Shown piece by piece: positions 51,755 through 60,752 of a stretch of 64,000 nt of DNA. Origin of the DNA: Sandarakinorhabdus sp. (GTDB lineage Bacteria > Pseudomonadota > Alphaproteobacteria > Sphingomonadales > Sphingomonadaceae); contig JAIMKW010000001.1 in NCBI GenBank assembly GCA_020692215.1, forward strand, positions 718,442 through 782,441, given 5' to 3'. The translations under genes and the position numbers were made by a program. Under the pieces are notes generated by a model. The model was not told where the DNA came from. It did no database searches and was given only the letters and a program-made list of their open reading frames with translations. Every line of letters begins with the position of its first letter. The first letter of the stretch is position 1.

Positions 51755-54328
51755 TCAGCTTTCCCGCAAAACCCGCGCTACCTTCACGCCCAGGGTCCGG
51801 TGCGCGCCCACCAGCCCCAGCACCAGCGTCACCGCCGCGCCCAGCATCACCGTCAGCAGGGCAACGCCCCAGTCCGGCTGCCAGCTGAACGCCAGCACCT
51901 GCGTCACCACCACCCACGCCGCCAGCCCGCCCAGCGCCAGCGCGATCAGTGCCACCAGCAGCCCGAGCGCTGCATATTCCATTGCCGCCGCCGTCATCAG
52001 CTGCCGCCGCGTCGCGCCCAGCGTCTTCAGGATCACATTGTCATACACCCGCGCTCGCGCCTGTGCCGCCAGCGCACCCACCAGCACCGCAATGCCCGCC
52101 AGAATGGCAACACTTGCCGCCGCGCGCACGGCCGTTCCCAGCTGCATCACCAGATTGCCCACCTCGCCAAGCACATCCTTCACCTTCACGACGGAAACCG
52201 TCGGAAAGGCGCGGCTGATCGTGCCGGTAAAGCTGTCGTCATACTCTGCCGGCGGAGACGCCGTCGCCATCCAGCTATAGGGCGCGTCGCGCAGCGTGTT
52301 CGGGTCATAGATCAGCACGAAGTTGAAACCCAGGCTGTCCCAGTCGATCTCCCGAAGCGATGCGATGGTCGCGACAATCTCGACACCCAGCACCGAAACC
52401 GTGATGCTGTCGCCCACCTGCAGCCCCAGAAGCCCGGCCTGTTCGGCGTCCATCGAAACCAGCGGGGGCCCTGCATAATCCTTCGGCCACCATGTTCCTG
52501 CCACCAGCCGGTTTCCGGCCGGAAGCGCATCGGCCCAGGTCAGCCCCCGGTCTCCGCGCAACACATAGCTTCGCTCCGGAACATCCGTCAGCTCGGCAAC
52601 CGGCGTGCCGTTCACGGCCACCACCGGGCCGCGAAGGCTCGGCACCATGCTCACCTCGCTGCCTTCGGGAAGCGTGGCAAGGAACCGCGCAGCGTCTTCC
52701 TTGGGCAGGTCCAGCAGGAAGAAGCTAGGCGCCTTGTCGGGCACTGTTTTCTTCAGTTCGGCATTGAAACTCGTTTCGATGAAAGCCAGCGTCGCGAACA
52801 GCGAAAGCCCCAGACCCAGCGCAACAACCAGCTGCCGCGTCATCGCGCCGGGCCGGTGAATGTTCCCCAGCGCCAGCCGCCCCAGCACCCCTTTGGGGCG
52901 TGGCAACCGGCGCGCCGCCCATTTCACCAGGGTCCCAAGCGCAAACAACAGCGCCAGCACAATGGCCGCGCCGCCCAGGAACCCCAGCGCAAAGATCGGC
53001 TCGGCCGCCTGCCACACCGCCAGCGCCGCCACAGCCGTGCCAGCTGCCAGCGATACGGCAATCGCCCGCACCGAAGGCCAGGGCCAGCTCTCCACCGACC
53101 CGCGGAACATCCGCTGCGCCGGCAGAGCACCGGCTCGCGCAAGGGGCGGCACTGCAAAGGCAAAAGCCACCAGCAACCCGAAAGCAATCGCCGCCAGCAT
53201 CGGCGCTGCATGAAATCCCAGAACCGGCGGCACCGGAAGCGCAGCCCCGGCGACATACACAACGATGTAGGGCACCAGCGCACCCGCTACCGCTCCGGCC
53301 GCCGCCGCCACCAGCGCAACCCCGCCGATCAGCAGCAGATAGGTTCGCAATATCAGCGCAGATGGTGCCCCAAGGGCTTTCATCGTGGCAATCGTGCCGC
53401 CCTTGCGGTCAAGATAGCTCTGCACCCCGTTGCCTACGCCAACGCCGGCCACGGCCAGCGCAGTCAGGCTTACCAGCGCCAGGAATTGCGCCAGCCGCTC
53501 GACGAAACGGCGAACACCCGGAGCGCCGTCGCGCCGGTCGGCTACCCGCCACCCGGCATCGGGAAAGGCCTCCTCGATCGCCTTGGTCACGGCCACGGGG
53601 TCGGTGCTTTCGGGCAGCTTCAGCCGCACATGGTGCCGATACAGGCTGCCGGGCTGCACCAGCCCCGTCTCCGCCACCCGGTCGAACGCGATCAGCACGG
53701 ATGGCCCCAGCGTGAAGCCCTCGCCGGCCCGGTCGGGCTCAACGCTCAGCACCCCCGAAACGGTGAACTGCGTTTCGCCAAGGCTGATCGTATCACCTAC
53801 CTTCAGCCCAAGCTGGTCTGCCAGCCCCTCGGCAATCAGCGCGCCCTGGGCCAGAGCCGCCTGCACCGCCTGGTTGCCGCCGCCGCCCCGCAAGGCCGCC
53901 TCGCCATACAAGGGCCAGCCGCCATCCACCGCCTTCATCTCGGCCAGCAGCTGCTTGTCTGCCGCCGCCCCGCTCTCGCCACGAACCATGGCCCGCATGC
54001 GGATGGATTCCGAAACTGTCCCGCCAAATCCTCTGAGCGCGGCCATTTCCTCGGGCGAAGGCCCGCGCTGCGTCATCCGCACTTCCACATCGCCACCAAG
54101 GATCACCTGCCCCTGCTCGGCAAGCCCCTTCTGGATTGCACTGGCCAAAGAGCCGACACCCGCCAGCGCCAGCACGCCAAGGAACAGGCACAGGAACAGC
54201 AGGCGCAAGGATCCAAGGCCACCACGCGCCTCGCGCAGCGCAAACCGCCCGGCCAGCCGCCAGATCGTGCCCCGCCCCAAGGGCGCAGTCTGCTGCCCCA
54301 TCACGGGCGGCTTCATGGAAATGTTCAC
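51755..54328 (-). CDS. ABC transporter permease, FtsX-like (YbbP family)
   Basis: 857 residues, ten or so helices in two FtsX-like halves with periplasmic MacB-type domains. It starts at GTG 54328 forming a GTGA overlap with the ATPase stop; ATG 54316 is the next option. Features are RFALREARGGLG just before helix 1, DRKGGTIATMKALGAP and LKTLGATRRQLMT (coupling helices). With YbbA it forms an exporter of unknown substrate; in E. coli it neighbours tesA, as here. Confidence 0.92.
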   Translation of the reverse strand: MNISMKPPVMGQQTAPLGRGTIWRLAGRFALREARGGLGSLRLLFLCLFLGVLALAGVGSLASAIQKGLAEQGQVILGGDVEVRMTQRGPSPEEMAALRGFGGTVSESIRMRAMVRGESGAAADKQLLAEMKAVDGGWPLYGEAALRGGGGNQAVQAALAQGALIAEGLADQLGLKVGDTISLGETQFTVSGVLSVEPDRAGEGFTLGPSVLIAFDRVAETGLVQPGSLYRHHVRLKLPESTDPVAVTKAIEEAFPDAGWRVADRRDGAPGVRRFVERLAQFLALVSLTALAVAGVGVGNGVQSYLDRKGGTIATMKALGAPSALILRTYLLLIGGVALVAAAAGAVAGALVPYIVVYVAGAALPVPPVLGFHAAPMLAAIAFGLLVAFAFAVPPLARAGALPAQRMFRGSVESWPWPSVRAIAVSLAAGTAVAALAVWQAAEPIFALGFLGGAAIVLALLFALGTLVKWAARRLPRPKGVLGRLALGNIHRPGAMTRQLVVALGLGLSLFATLAFIETSFNAELKKTVPDKAPSFFLLDLPKEDAARFLATLPEGSEVSMVPSLRGPVVAVNGTPVAELTDVPERSYVLRGDRGLTWADALPAGNRLVAGTWWPKDYAGPPLVSMDAEQAGLLGLQVGDSITVSVLGVEIVATIASLREIDWDSLGFNFVLIYDPNTLRDAPYSWMATASPPAEYDDSFTGTISRAFPTVSVVKVKDVLGEVGNLVMQLGTAVRAAASVAILAGIAVLVGALAAQARARVYDNVILKTLGATRRQLMTAAAMEYAALGLLVALIALALGGLAAWVVVTQVLAFSWQPDWGVALLTVMLGAAVTLVLGLVGAHRTLGVKVARVLRES

Positions 54329-55047
54329 GCCAAAGCCTCGGCAACCGGGTCTGCCAGCGTGTCGGAAACGATCCGCCCGTCCTTCATCCGGATGATCCGC
54401 GAACACAGCTGCGCCAGCTCCTGATCATGGGTGATCAGCACCAGCGTCGCCCCGGTTTCGTCCAGCCGGCGGAACAGCAGCTCCACGATCGTTTCGCCTG
54501 TTGCCGCGTCCAGATTGCCGGTAGGCTCATCGGCAAACAGCAGGGCGGGCCGCACGGCCAGCGCCCGCGCCAGTGCCACGCGCTGCTGCTCGCCACCGGA
54601 AAGCTGTGTCGGGTAGTGCGTTGTCCTTGCGCCAAGGCCCACCGCTTCCAGCTCGCGCCGCGCGGTGCCGAACGGGTCGGCATGGCCCGCAAGCTCCAGC
54701 GGAATCGCCACATTCTCCAGCGCCGTCATGGTGGGCACCAGGTGAAAGGCCTGCAGCACAATCCCGATGCGCCCGCGCCGCGCTTCGGCCAGCCCGTCTT
54801 CCGAAAGCCCCACGATATCGAGGCCCGCAATCCGGATCTGCCCGCCGGTCGCCGATTCCAGCCCCGAAAGCACCGCCATCAAAGAGGATTTGCCGCTGCC
54901 AGATGGCCCCAATATCGCCAGTCGCTCGCCCGGCCCCACCGCAAGGTCCACGCCGCGCAAAATCTCCACCCGCGCCTCGCCGTCTCCCAGCGCAAGGGTT
55001 ACATCGCGGGCATCGATCACCATATCGACGTTCACATCAGACGGCAT
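54325..55047 (-). CDS. ABC transporter ATP-binding protein (YbbA family)
   Basis: 240 residues: Walker A GPSGSGKSS, Q-loop LQAFHLVPTMTA, signature LSGGEQQRVALARAL, Walker B LLFADEP, H-loop LITHDQ. It belongs to the LolD/MacB type that pairs with FtsX-like permeases. AAGGG stands 8 bases before ATG 55047. That ATG overlaps the start codon of the divergent tesA gene at CATG, an unusually tight arrangement. ATG 55023 is a weaker alternative. Confidence 0.93.
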   Translation of the reverse strand: MPSDVNVDMVIDARDVTLALGDGEARVEILRGVDLAVGPGERLAILGPSGSGKSSLMAVLSGLESATGGQIRIAGLDIVGLSEDGLAEARRGRIGIVLQAFHLVPTMTALENVAIPLELAGHADPFGTARRELEAVGLGARTTHYPTQLSGGEQQRVALARALAVRPALLFADEPTGNLDAATGETIVELLFRRLDETGATLVLITHDQELAQLCSRIIRMKDGRIVSDTLADPVAEALA

Positions 55048-55711
55048 GGAGTTTCCCTTGCATTCAAGTCGCCGCCCATATGGCCCACTTTTCCGGCTTT
55101 TCCAGCTTCTCGCAATCCTTCCCCTCCTGTGGGCCGCCCCGGCACTTGCGAAGGAGAAGCTCGTCCTCGCCTTCGGGGACAGCCTGACAGCCGGATATCA
55201 GCTGAAACCGGGTGAAAGCTTCCCCGCCCAGCTCGAAGCCGCGCTGAGGAAGGAAGGCCGCGCCGTCCGCGTCCACAATGCGGGTGTCTCGGGCGACACC
55301 ACGGCCCAGGGCAGGGCGCGCCTTCCGTGGGTGCTCAACAGCCTGAAACAAAAGCCGGATCTGGCCATCGTGGCGCTCGGCGCCAACGACATGCTGCGCG
55401 GCCAGTCCGTCGCCACCGCGCGCACCAATCTCGATGCGATCCTCGCCGAACTCAACAAGCGCGGAATCCCCGTGGTGATGGCCGGAATGCTGGCCGCCCC
55501 CAACCTCGGCCCCGCCTATGGCAAGGAATACAACGCCATGTTCCCCGCACTCGCGAAGAAACATGGTGCGACACTCTATCCCTTCTTCCTGAACGGGGTC
55601 GCCGCGCAAAAACCGCTCCTGCTGGCAGACGGCATGCACCCGAATCCCAGGGGCGTCTCCGTCATGGTCAACAACATTCTTCCCACAGTCCGGCGCGCGC
55701 TCGGCCAGTAA
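55046..55711 (+). CDS. tesA: Arylesterase / lysophospholipase TesA, SGNH hydrolase
   Basis: 221 residues with a signal peptide (about 1-36, ending ALAKE) and the SGNH fold: AFGDSLTAGYQ (Ser), GVSGDTTA (Gly), GANDMLRG (Asn) and DGMHPNPRG (Asp/His). It hydrolyses thioesters, aryl esters and lysolipids in the periplasm. No ribosome binding site is seen before ATG 55046; a TTG at 55058 preceded by GGAG is an alternative start. Divergent from ybbAP, as in many proteobacteria. Confidence 0.92.
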   Translation: MEFPLHSSRRPYGPLFRLFQLLAILPLLWAAPALAKEKLVLAFGDSLTAGYQLKPGESFPAQLEAALRKEGRAVRVHNAGVSGDTTAQGRARLPWVLNSLKQKPDLAIVALGANDMLRGQSVATARTNLDAILAELNKRGIPVVMAGMLAAPNLGPAYGKEYNAMFPALAKKHGATLYPFFLNGVAAQKPLLLADGMHPNPRGVSVMVNNILPTVRRALGQ

Positions 55712-55716
55712 CCCTT

Positions 55717-56310
55717 ATGCACCGCCTGTTCGTCGCGCTCCGCCCGCCGCCTGAAATCCGCAAAGCCCTCACCGGCCTGATGGGCGGTATCGAAGGTGCC
55801 CGCTGGCAGAACGACAACCAGCTCCACATAACGCTGGCCTTCATCGGCGAAGTCGATCGCCACACAGCCGAAGCCGTCGCCGAAGCGCTGGAAACCATCC
55901 GCCAGCCAGCCCTGAACCTGAAACTGGGCCAGTTCGGCACCTTCGACACCGGCCGCCCAGACCGAACCGGCACCCTGTGGATCGGCGTGGAAGATGGCCC
56001 CGATCCCCGCCACCCCGCCCAAACCCGTCGCCCTGGACTTGATCCGGTGCCGCTGGCCGCCCTGGCACAGTCTGTCCGCCAAACCCTCCGCCGAGCCGGT
56101 ACCCACCCAGACCCCCGAAAATTCACCCCCCACATAACCCTCGCCCGCTTCGGCCAATCCGGCGCCCCCCGAGAAGCCTTCCGCCCCTGGCTAACCCACA
56201 GCCCGGCGCCGCAAGCCGCATGGCAATCAACCGAGTTCCACCTCATGGAATCCACACTCGGCCGAGAAGGCGCCCACCACACCCCCGTCGCCACCTATCC
56301 GCTTGGTTAG
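55717..56310 (+). CDS. thpR: RNA 2',3'-cyclic phosphodiesterase
   Basis: 197 residues of the 2H phosphoesterase fold with two HxT motifs: QLHITLAFIG and PHITLARFGQ. It opens 2',3'-cyclic phosphate ends of RNA, formerly called 2'-5' RNA ligase. It starts 5 bases after tesA. An insert around residues 85-110 (PGLDPVPL) is Pro-rich. Confidence 0.92.
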   Translation: MHRLFVALRPPPEIRKALTGLMGGIEGARWQNDNQLHITLAFIGEVDRHTAEAVAEALETIRQPALNLKLGQFGTFDTGRPDRTGTLWIGVEDGPDPRHPAQTRRPGLDPVPLAALAQSVRQTLRRAGTHPDPRKFTPHITLARFGQSGAPREAFRPWLTHSPAPQAAWQSTEFHLMESTLGREGAHHTPVATYPLG

Positions 56311-56412
56311 GACGAGCGGAGACCGACAAACTGTGGGGCCGGATATCGATCAGCTTCCTTGCCGTTGTCCACAAAATTCCCTAGGTTAAGGACAGGGAGG
56401 ATCGCAATTACA

Positions 56413-56670
56413 ATGAAACATCAGATGACATTGAATGTTCGGGTCGGGGGAACGCTTGGCGCATTCGTTGCTGCCAATGTGGGCGACGACGGGGCCTATG
56501 AAAATGTCAGCGAATATGTGCGAGACCTGATCCGACGCGATAAGGAGCGCGTGGAGGCAGAGGGGTTCGAGCGCCTGAAGGCCGAGTTGACCGTCGCCTT
56601 TGCCGCGCCAGAATCGGCGTATGAAACGCTGGATGCCGACATGATCATCAGACGCAACGCCCGGCGCTGA
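56413..56670 (+). CDS. parD: ParD-type antitoxin (ribbon-helix-helix)
   Basis: 85 residues. N-terminal MKHQMTLNVRVGG forms the DNA-binding ribbon, then ENVSEYVRDLIRRD is the characteristic ParD helix, followed by a C-terminal toxin-binding tail. It should bind its own promoter and neutralise ParE. GGGAGG lies 13 bases before ATG 56413, a long spacing. The ParE gene follows 3 bases after the stop. Confidence 0.85.
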   Translation: MKHQMTLNVRVGGTLGAFVAANVGDDGAYENVSEYVRDLIRRDKERVEAEGFERLKAELTVAFAAPESAYETLDADMIIRRNARR

Positions 56671-56673
56671 CAT

Positions 56674-56988
56674 TTGGCGGCTTTTCGAATTCAGGCGGCA
56701 GCAGGGCATCGCCTCGACGAAATCTATGTGCACACGCGCGACGTCTGGGGCGAGGAACAGGCATCGCGCTATATCCGAAGCCTGTTCGCAAGGTTCGAAG
56801 AGATCGCGTCGCGCAAAACGCCCTGGCGCGCCATTCCCGCCGAGTTCGGCGTGAACGGCTTTTACTCCCGCCACGACCACCACTACATCTACTGGCGGCT
56901 GCTGTCAGATGGCACCATCGGTATTGTGACAGTCTTGCACGAACGAATGCACCAGCTCGACCGTTTTCGCGAGGATGTGGTGAAGTGA
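56674..56988 (+). CDS. parE: ParE-type toxin of a type II system
   Basis: 104 residues of RelE/ParE fold: FRIQAAAGHRLDEIYVHTRD, ASRYIRSLFARFEEIA and the C-terminal YIYWRLLSDGTIGIVTVLHERM. ParE toxins poison DNA gyrase. The only possible start in this frame is TTG 56674, which follows the parD stop in the same frame after one codon, so translation should be weak and coupled to parD. Confidence 0.85.
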   Translation: MAAFRIQAAAGHRLDEIYVHTRDVWGEEQASRYIRSLFARFEEIASRKTPWRAIPAEFGVNGFYSRHDHHYIYWRLLSDGTIGIVTVLHERMHQLDRFREDVVK

Positions 56989-57073
56989 GCGATGATCAAA
57001 GGCAGCTTGCCAACCCATAGCTGTCGTTCGCTAAGTGTTGCCGAATATTCAGAGATGAATGGTGCTGCAGCAT

Positions 57074-57643
57074 TCAAAGGCTGAAAGCTTCAATAATTTT
57101 TTTCGCAACCGATTCCGGAGGTTCCTTAGAGGTGTCCACCGTTAGATCATATATCCGCCCTTTATGAATGCGCTCAAACTGACCATTGGCGAGGCCAATC
57201 TCCCGATCACCTCGGTCGCGTTCTCGTTCTCGAACTACCTTGATCGGCGCAAATAGGCCTACCAAACGAAAATCGAAATGTTCGAGCAATCGCCGATACT
57301 CAATGTCTTCATTGCCAAAAAATACGTCATCAACAATCATGTGGTTCCCGCGTTCGGCCATGGACGCAATGGCATATCGCATGCCCTGGAGCGCTCGCTC
57401 GACCAAGTGTCCGGATCGAACCTCTATGGTCTGGCTGTCGATGCGCTCAAAAACTAGCCCATCTTGGTGCTTGAGAGCGCGAGGAGGCAGCATTGCAAGG
57501 AAGTCGTCCATCTGAACATGCAAGAATGGCTTGTAAGCAAAGCGTTGAATTGCCTTGGCTACTGAGGTTTTGCCAACGCTGCTTACCCCGTTGAGGACGA
57601 TAACCTGAGTTTGTCGACGGCCGAGTTTCTCCGGGATAGCCAT
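57074..57643 (-). CDS. Chloramphenicol phosphotransferase-like P-loop kinase
   Basis: 189 residues with P-loop VLNGVSSVGKTSVAKAI, MDDFLAMLPP and a HMIVDDVFFGNED region. The layout matches the CPT family (phosphorylates a small hydroxylated substrate such as chloramphenicol). Base composition is visibly less GC-rich than around it, and it sits beside a ParDE system, so transfer is likely. Which compound it phosphorylates cannot be told; some relatives have other substrates. Confidence 0.82.
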   Translation of the reverse strand: MAIPEKLGRRQTQVIVLNGVSSVGKTSVAKAIQRFAYKPFLHVQMDDFLAMLPPRALKHQDGLVFERIDSQTIEVRSGHLVERALQGMRYAIASMAERGNHMIVDDVFFGNEDIEYRRLLEHFDFRLVGLFAPIKVVRERERDRGDREIGLANGQFERIHKGRIYDLTVDTSKEPPESVAKKIIEAFSL

Positions 57644-57803
57644 GATTGGTGAATTCGCCGATTTTGGTGGCTAGCGCAATGCTGGCGGCAAATGCCGTCA
57701 TGCCACCACCTGTCCCAAAGCAGACACTCAAGAAAACGGGGCCTGAGGACCACAGGCCCCAGAAAGGCGGGTCCGGGCGGCAGCCCGGCTCGTCCGCGCC
57801 CCC

Positions 57804-59975
57804 TCACAGAAAACTCTGCGGGTCCACATCCACTGTCACGCGCACGCTTCCGGGCACCGGCACCCGCCCCAGCCAGTCGCGCACATAGGCCTGTAGCGGC
57901 GCAGACCGCCGGGCATGCACCAGCAGCCGGTGCCGGTGCCGTCCGCGCAGCATCGCCATCGGCGCAGGCGCCGGGCCGAAAACCGCGATCCCGTCGGCAG
58001 CGGGCGCAGCCATCGCCAGCCGCCTGGCTGCATCGGCGGCAGCAGAGGCATCCAGAGACGAAACCACGATTCCCGCCAGCCGCCCGAACGGCGGCATGTG
58101 CGCCGCCATCCGCGCTTCCCGCTCGGCAGCATAGAAGGCCTCTCCGTCATTCTTCGCCAGCGCCTGCATCACCCGCGCGCCCGGCTGGTGCGTCTGCAGC
58201 AGCACCTCGCCCGGCTTTGCCGCCCGGCCTGCGCGCCCGGCCACCTGCCTGATCTGCTGGAAGCTCCGCTCGGCCGCGCGCAGGTCGCCCCCGTCCAGCC
58301 CAAGGTCGGCATCCACCACGCCCACCAGTGTCAGGTTCGGGAAATCATGCCCCTTCGCCAGCATCTGCGTGCCGATCAGAATGTCCACCTCGCCATCGGC
58401 AACCGCCGCCACCAGCGCCGCCATATCGTCGGGCGCACGAATGGTATCGGATGTCGCCACCAGCGCCTTCGCCCCTGGCCAGGTCGCGGCAACCTCCTCG
58501 GCCAGCCGCTCCACCCCCGGTCCGCACGGCGCAAGGCTGTCCTCCGCGCCGCAGGCCGGGCACTGTTTGGGTGTCGGGATATTGTGCCCGCAATGGTGGC
58601 ACTGCAGCCGCCGCGCCAGCCGATGCTCCACCAGCCAGGCGGTGCAATTGGGGCACTGTATGCGTTCGCCACAGGCCCGGCACAGCGTCAGCGGCGCATA
58701 GCCCCGCCGGTTCAGGAACAGCAGCACCTGTTCCTTCCGCGCTAGCCGCTCGGTCACGGCCTCCACCAGCGGTGGCGCAATCCAGCGCCCGCGCGGCGGT
58801 GGCGTTCTGGTCATGTCGATCAGCCGGATTGCCGGCATGGTCGCCCCGCCATGCCGGTCGGGCAGATGCAGCACCCGGTATGTGCCGCGCGAAACCTGTT
58901 CCATCGTCTCAAGGCTCGGGGTCGCCGTCGCCAGCACCACGGGCACGCCCTCGAACCGCCCGCGCATCACCGCCACGTCGCGCCCGTGATAGGGCACGCT
59001 CTCCTCCTGCTTGAAGGCGGCATCATGCGCTTCGTCCACGATGATCAGCCGCAAGCGCGGCATCGCCAGAAACAGCGCCGATCGCGCCCCCACCACCACC
59101 GCGGCCTCGCCCGATGAAATGGCGCGAAACGCCTCGCGCCGCGCGGCCATGGTCAGGCCGCTGTGCCAGACCACCGGGGCAAAGCCGAACCGCTTGCGGA
59201 ACCGCCCCAGCCAGGCCTCGGTCAAGGCAATCTCGGGCAGCAGAACCAGCGCCTGCCCGCCATCCGCCAGCGCTGCCGCCACCGCTTCCAGATACACCTC
59301 GGTCTTGCCGGCGCCCGTCACCCCGTCCAGCAGGAAGGGCTGGAATGCTCCCGTCTCCACCGCCGAAACCAGCGCCGTCGAGGCCACAGCCTGCCCCGCG
59401 CTCAACACCGGCCCCGGCGGCAGGGCAGGGCGTGGCGGCGGCCCTACCGCATCGGCCGCTTCGGCTGGCCAGAAAATCCCCGCCTTCACCAACCCCCGCA
59501 ACGTCTCCACCCGCGCATCCACAGCCGCCGCCCAAACCGCAAGCGGCGCAGCGCCAAGTCCCCGCGCGCCTTCCAATCGCACAAGCAAATCCCGGCGCTT
59601 GGCATTGCTCACATCCGTCGGCACATCCCCCAGCACATAATGCTGCGCCCCCTTCGGCGCGGGCAGGAACGCCGCCTGCGGCAAGGCCATCCGCAACACG
59701 GCAGCCGGTGGCGCCATGTAATAATCCGCCACCCAGCCAATCAGCCTGCGAAGCGGCTCCGGCAAGGGAGGCAAATCCAGCGCCACCGCTTCGCGCAATC
59801 TGGCCACGTCCACCGGCCTCGTCTCGAACACCCCCGCATCCCAGACCACTCCGGCCACCCGCCGCGGCCCCAGGGGCGCTTCCACCAGCGCGCCGGGTGC
59901 GGCCCCCTCGGGCACCAGATAATCCAGTGCACCCAAACCATGCTGCAACAGAAGAACGGGGCCACGCATTGACAT
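57804..59975 (-). CDS. priA: Primosomal replication protein N' (PriA helicase)
   Basis: 723 residues. N-terminal DNA-binding domain (1-200), helicase with Walker A LDGVTGAGKTEVYLEA, DEAH box IVDEAHDAAFKQEE, motif III LATATPSLE and motif VI QVAGRAGRA. Zinc-binding cysteines lie in LCRACGERIQCPNC and QCHHCGHNIPTPKQCPACG. It restarts replication at collapsed forks. ATG 59975 follows AAAGG at 9 bases. It is divergent from the transaldolase gene. Confidence 0.96.
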   Translation of the reverse strand: MSMRGPVLLLQHGLGALDYLVPEGAAPGALVEAPLGPRRVAGVVWDAGVFETRPVDVARLREAVALDLPPLPEPLRRLIGWVADYYMAPPAAVLRMALPQAAFLPAPKGAQHYVLGDVPTDVSNAKRRDLLVRLEGARGLGAAPLAVWAAAVDARVETLRGLVKAGIFWPAEAADAVGPPPRPALPPGPVLSAGQAVASTALVSAVETGAFQPFLLDGVTGAGKTEVYLEAVAAALADGGQALVLLPEIALTEAWLGRFRKRFGFAPVVWHSGLTMAARREAFRAISSGEAAVVVGARSALFLAMPRLRLIIVDEAHDAAFKQEESVPYHGRDVAVMRGRFEGVPVVLATATPSLETMEQVSRGTYRVLHLPDRHGGATMPAIRLIDMTRTPPPRGRWIAPPLVEAVTERLARKEQVLLFLNRRGYAPLTLCRACGERIQCPNCTAWLVEHRLARRLQCHHCGHNIPTPKQCPACGAEDSLAPCGPGVERLAEEVAATWPGAKALVATSDTIRAPDDMAALVAAVADGEVDILIGTQMLAKGHDFPNLTLVGVVDADLGLDGGDLRAAERSFQQIRQVAGRAGRAAKPGEVLLQTHQPGARVMQALAKNDGEAFYAAEREARMAAHMPPFGRLAGIVVSSLDASAAADAARRLAMAAPAADGIAVFGPAPAPMAMLRGRHRHRLLVHARRSAPLQAYVRDWLGRVPVPGSVRVTVDVDPQSFL

Positions 59976-60037
59976 GCAGCTAGCCTTTAGGGACATGGGC
60001 CTCAACCATTGAAGCCCTTTTGCAGCCGGAGCGCCCC

Positions 60038-60691
60038 ATGAAATTCTTCGTCGATACCGCCGACGTGGCCGACATCGCCGATCTTGCAGCCACTGGCCTT
60101 CTGGATGGCGTCACCACCAACCCCAGCCTCATCCACAAGGCCGGCCGCAACTTCCTGGAAGTGGTGAAGGAAATCTGCGGCATCGTGGAAGGCCCGGTTT
60201 CGGCCGAAGTCGTCGCTGCCGATTTCGAAGGCATGCTGCGCGAGGCCGATGTCGTGCGCAGGCTCGCCCCCAATGTCTGTGTGAAGCTGCCGCTCACCAT
60301 GGAGGGCCTGAAGGCCTGCAAGCGCCTCACGTCGGAAGGCACGATGGTCAACGTTACACTGTGCTTTTCGGCCAATCAGGCGCTGCTCGCCGCCAAGGCC
60401 GGCGCCACCTTCATTTCCCCCTTCGTCGGCCGCCACGATGATGTCGGTCAGGATGGAATGGATCTTATCGAGGATATCCGCCTCATCTACGACAATTATG
60501 ATTTCACCACCGAAATCCTGGTCGCCTCGGTGCGCCATCCCATCCACATCCTGCAATCCGCCCGCATCGGGGCAGACGTTATCACTGCGCCGCCCGCAGT
60601 GCTGCGCGCCCTCGCCAACCACCCGCTCACTGAAAAGGGCCTGGCCCAGTTCACCGCCGATTGGGCCAAGACCGGGCAAACCATCGCATGA
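60038..60691 (+). CDS. Transaldolase / fructose-6-phosphate aldolase family (MipB/TalC)
   Basis: 217 residues, the short class. [29 protein letters not shown], catalytic Lys in [10 protein letters not shown], and the sequence [18 protein letters not shown] identify the group. It belongs to the small transaldolase subfamily used in the pentose phosphate pathway of many alphaproteobacteria; whether it transfers dihydroxyacetone or cleaves fructose 6-phosphate is not decided by sequence here. Confidence 0.92.
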   Translation: MKFFVDTADVADIADLAATGLLDGVTTNPSLIHKAGRNFLEVVKEICGIVEGPVSAEVVAADFEGMLREADVVRRLAPNVCVKLPLTMEGLKACKRLTSEGTMVNVTLCFSANQALLAAKAGATFISPFVGRHDDVGQDGMDLIEDIRLIYDNYDFTTEILVASVRHPIHILQSARIGADVITAPPAVLRALANHPLTEKGLAQFTADWAKTGQTIA

Positions 60692-60710
60692 GGCTGAACA
60701 AACCCGTCGT

Positions 60711-60726
60711 CCCAGCGAAAGCTGGG
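60711..60726. repeat. REP-like palindrome with a GAAA loop
   Basis: CCCAGC-GAAA-GCTGGG, a perfect 6-base stem, preceded by CGT and followed by GC, lies between fsa and xerC. This word is common as an intergenic repeat in many proteobacteria. Only one copy was seen in this window, so its repeat nature rests on outside knowledge. Confidence 0.55.
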
Positions 60727-60752
60727 GCGTCAGGCCGATAGCAGCAAAACGG

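Noticed and set aside
51800..54424. An 874-codon open frame on the plus strand opposite the YbbP-type permease
   Set aside because: Its composition (very rich in Arg, Gln, His) is the antisense shadow of a GC-rich gene; the minus strand has clear FtsX features.
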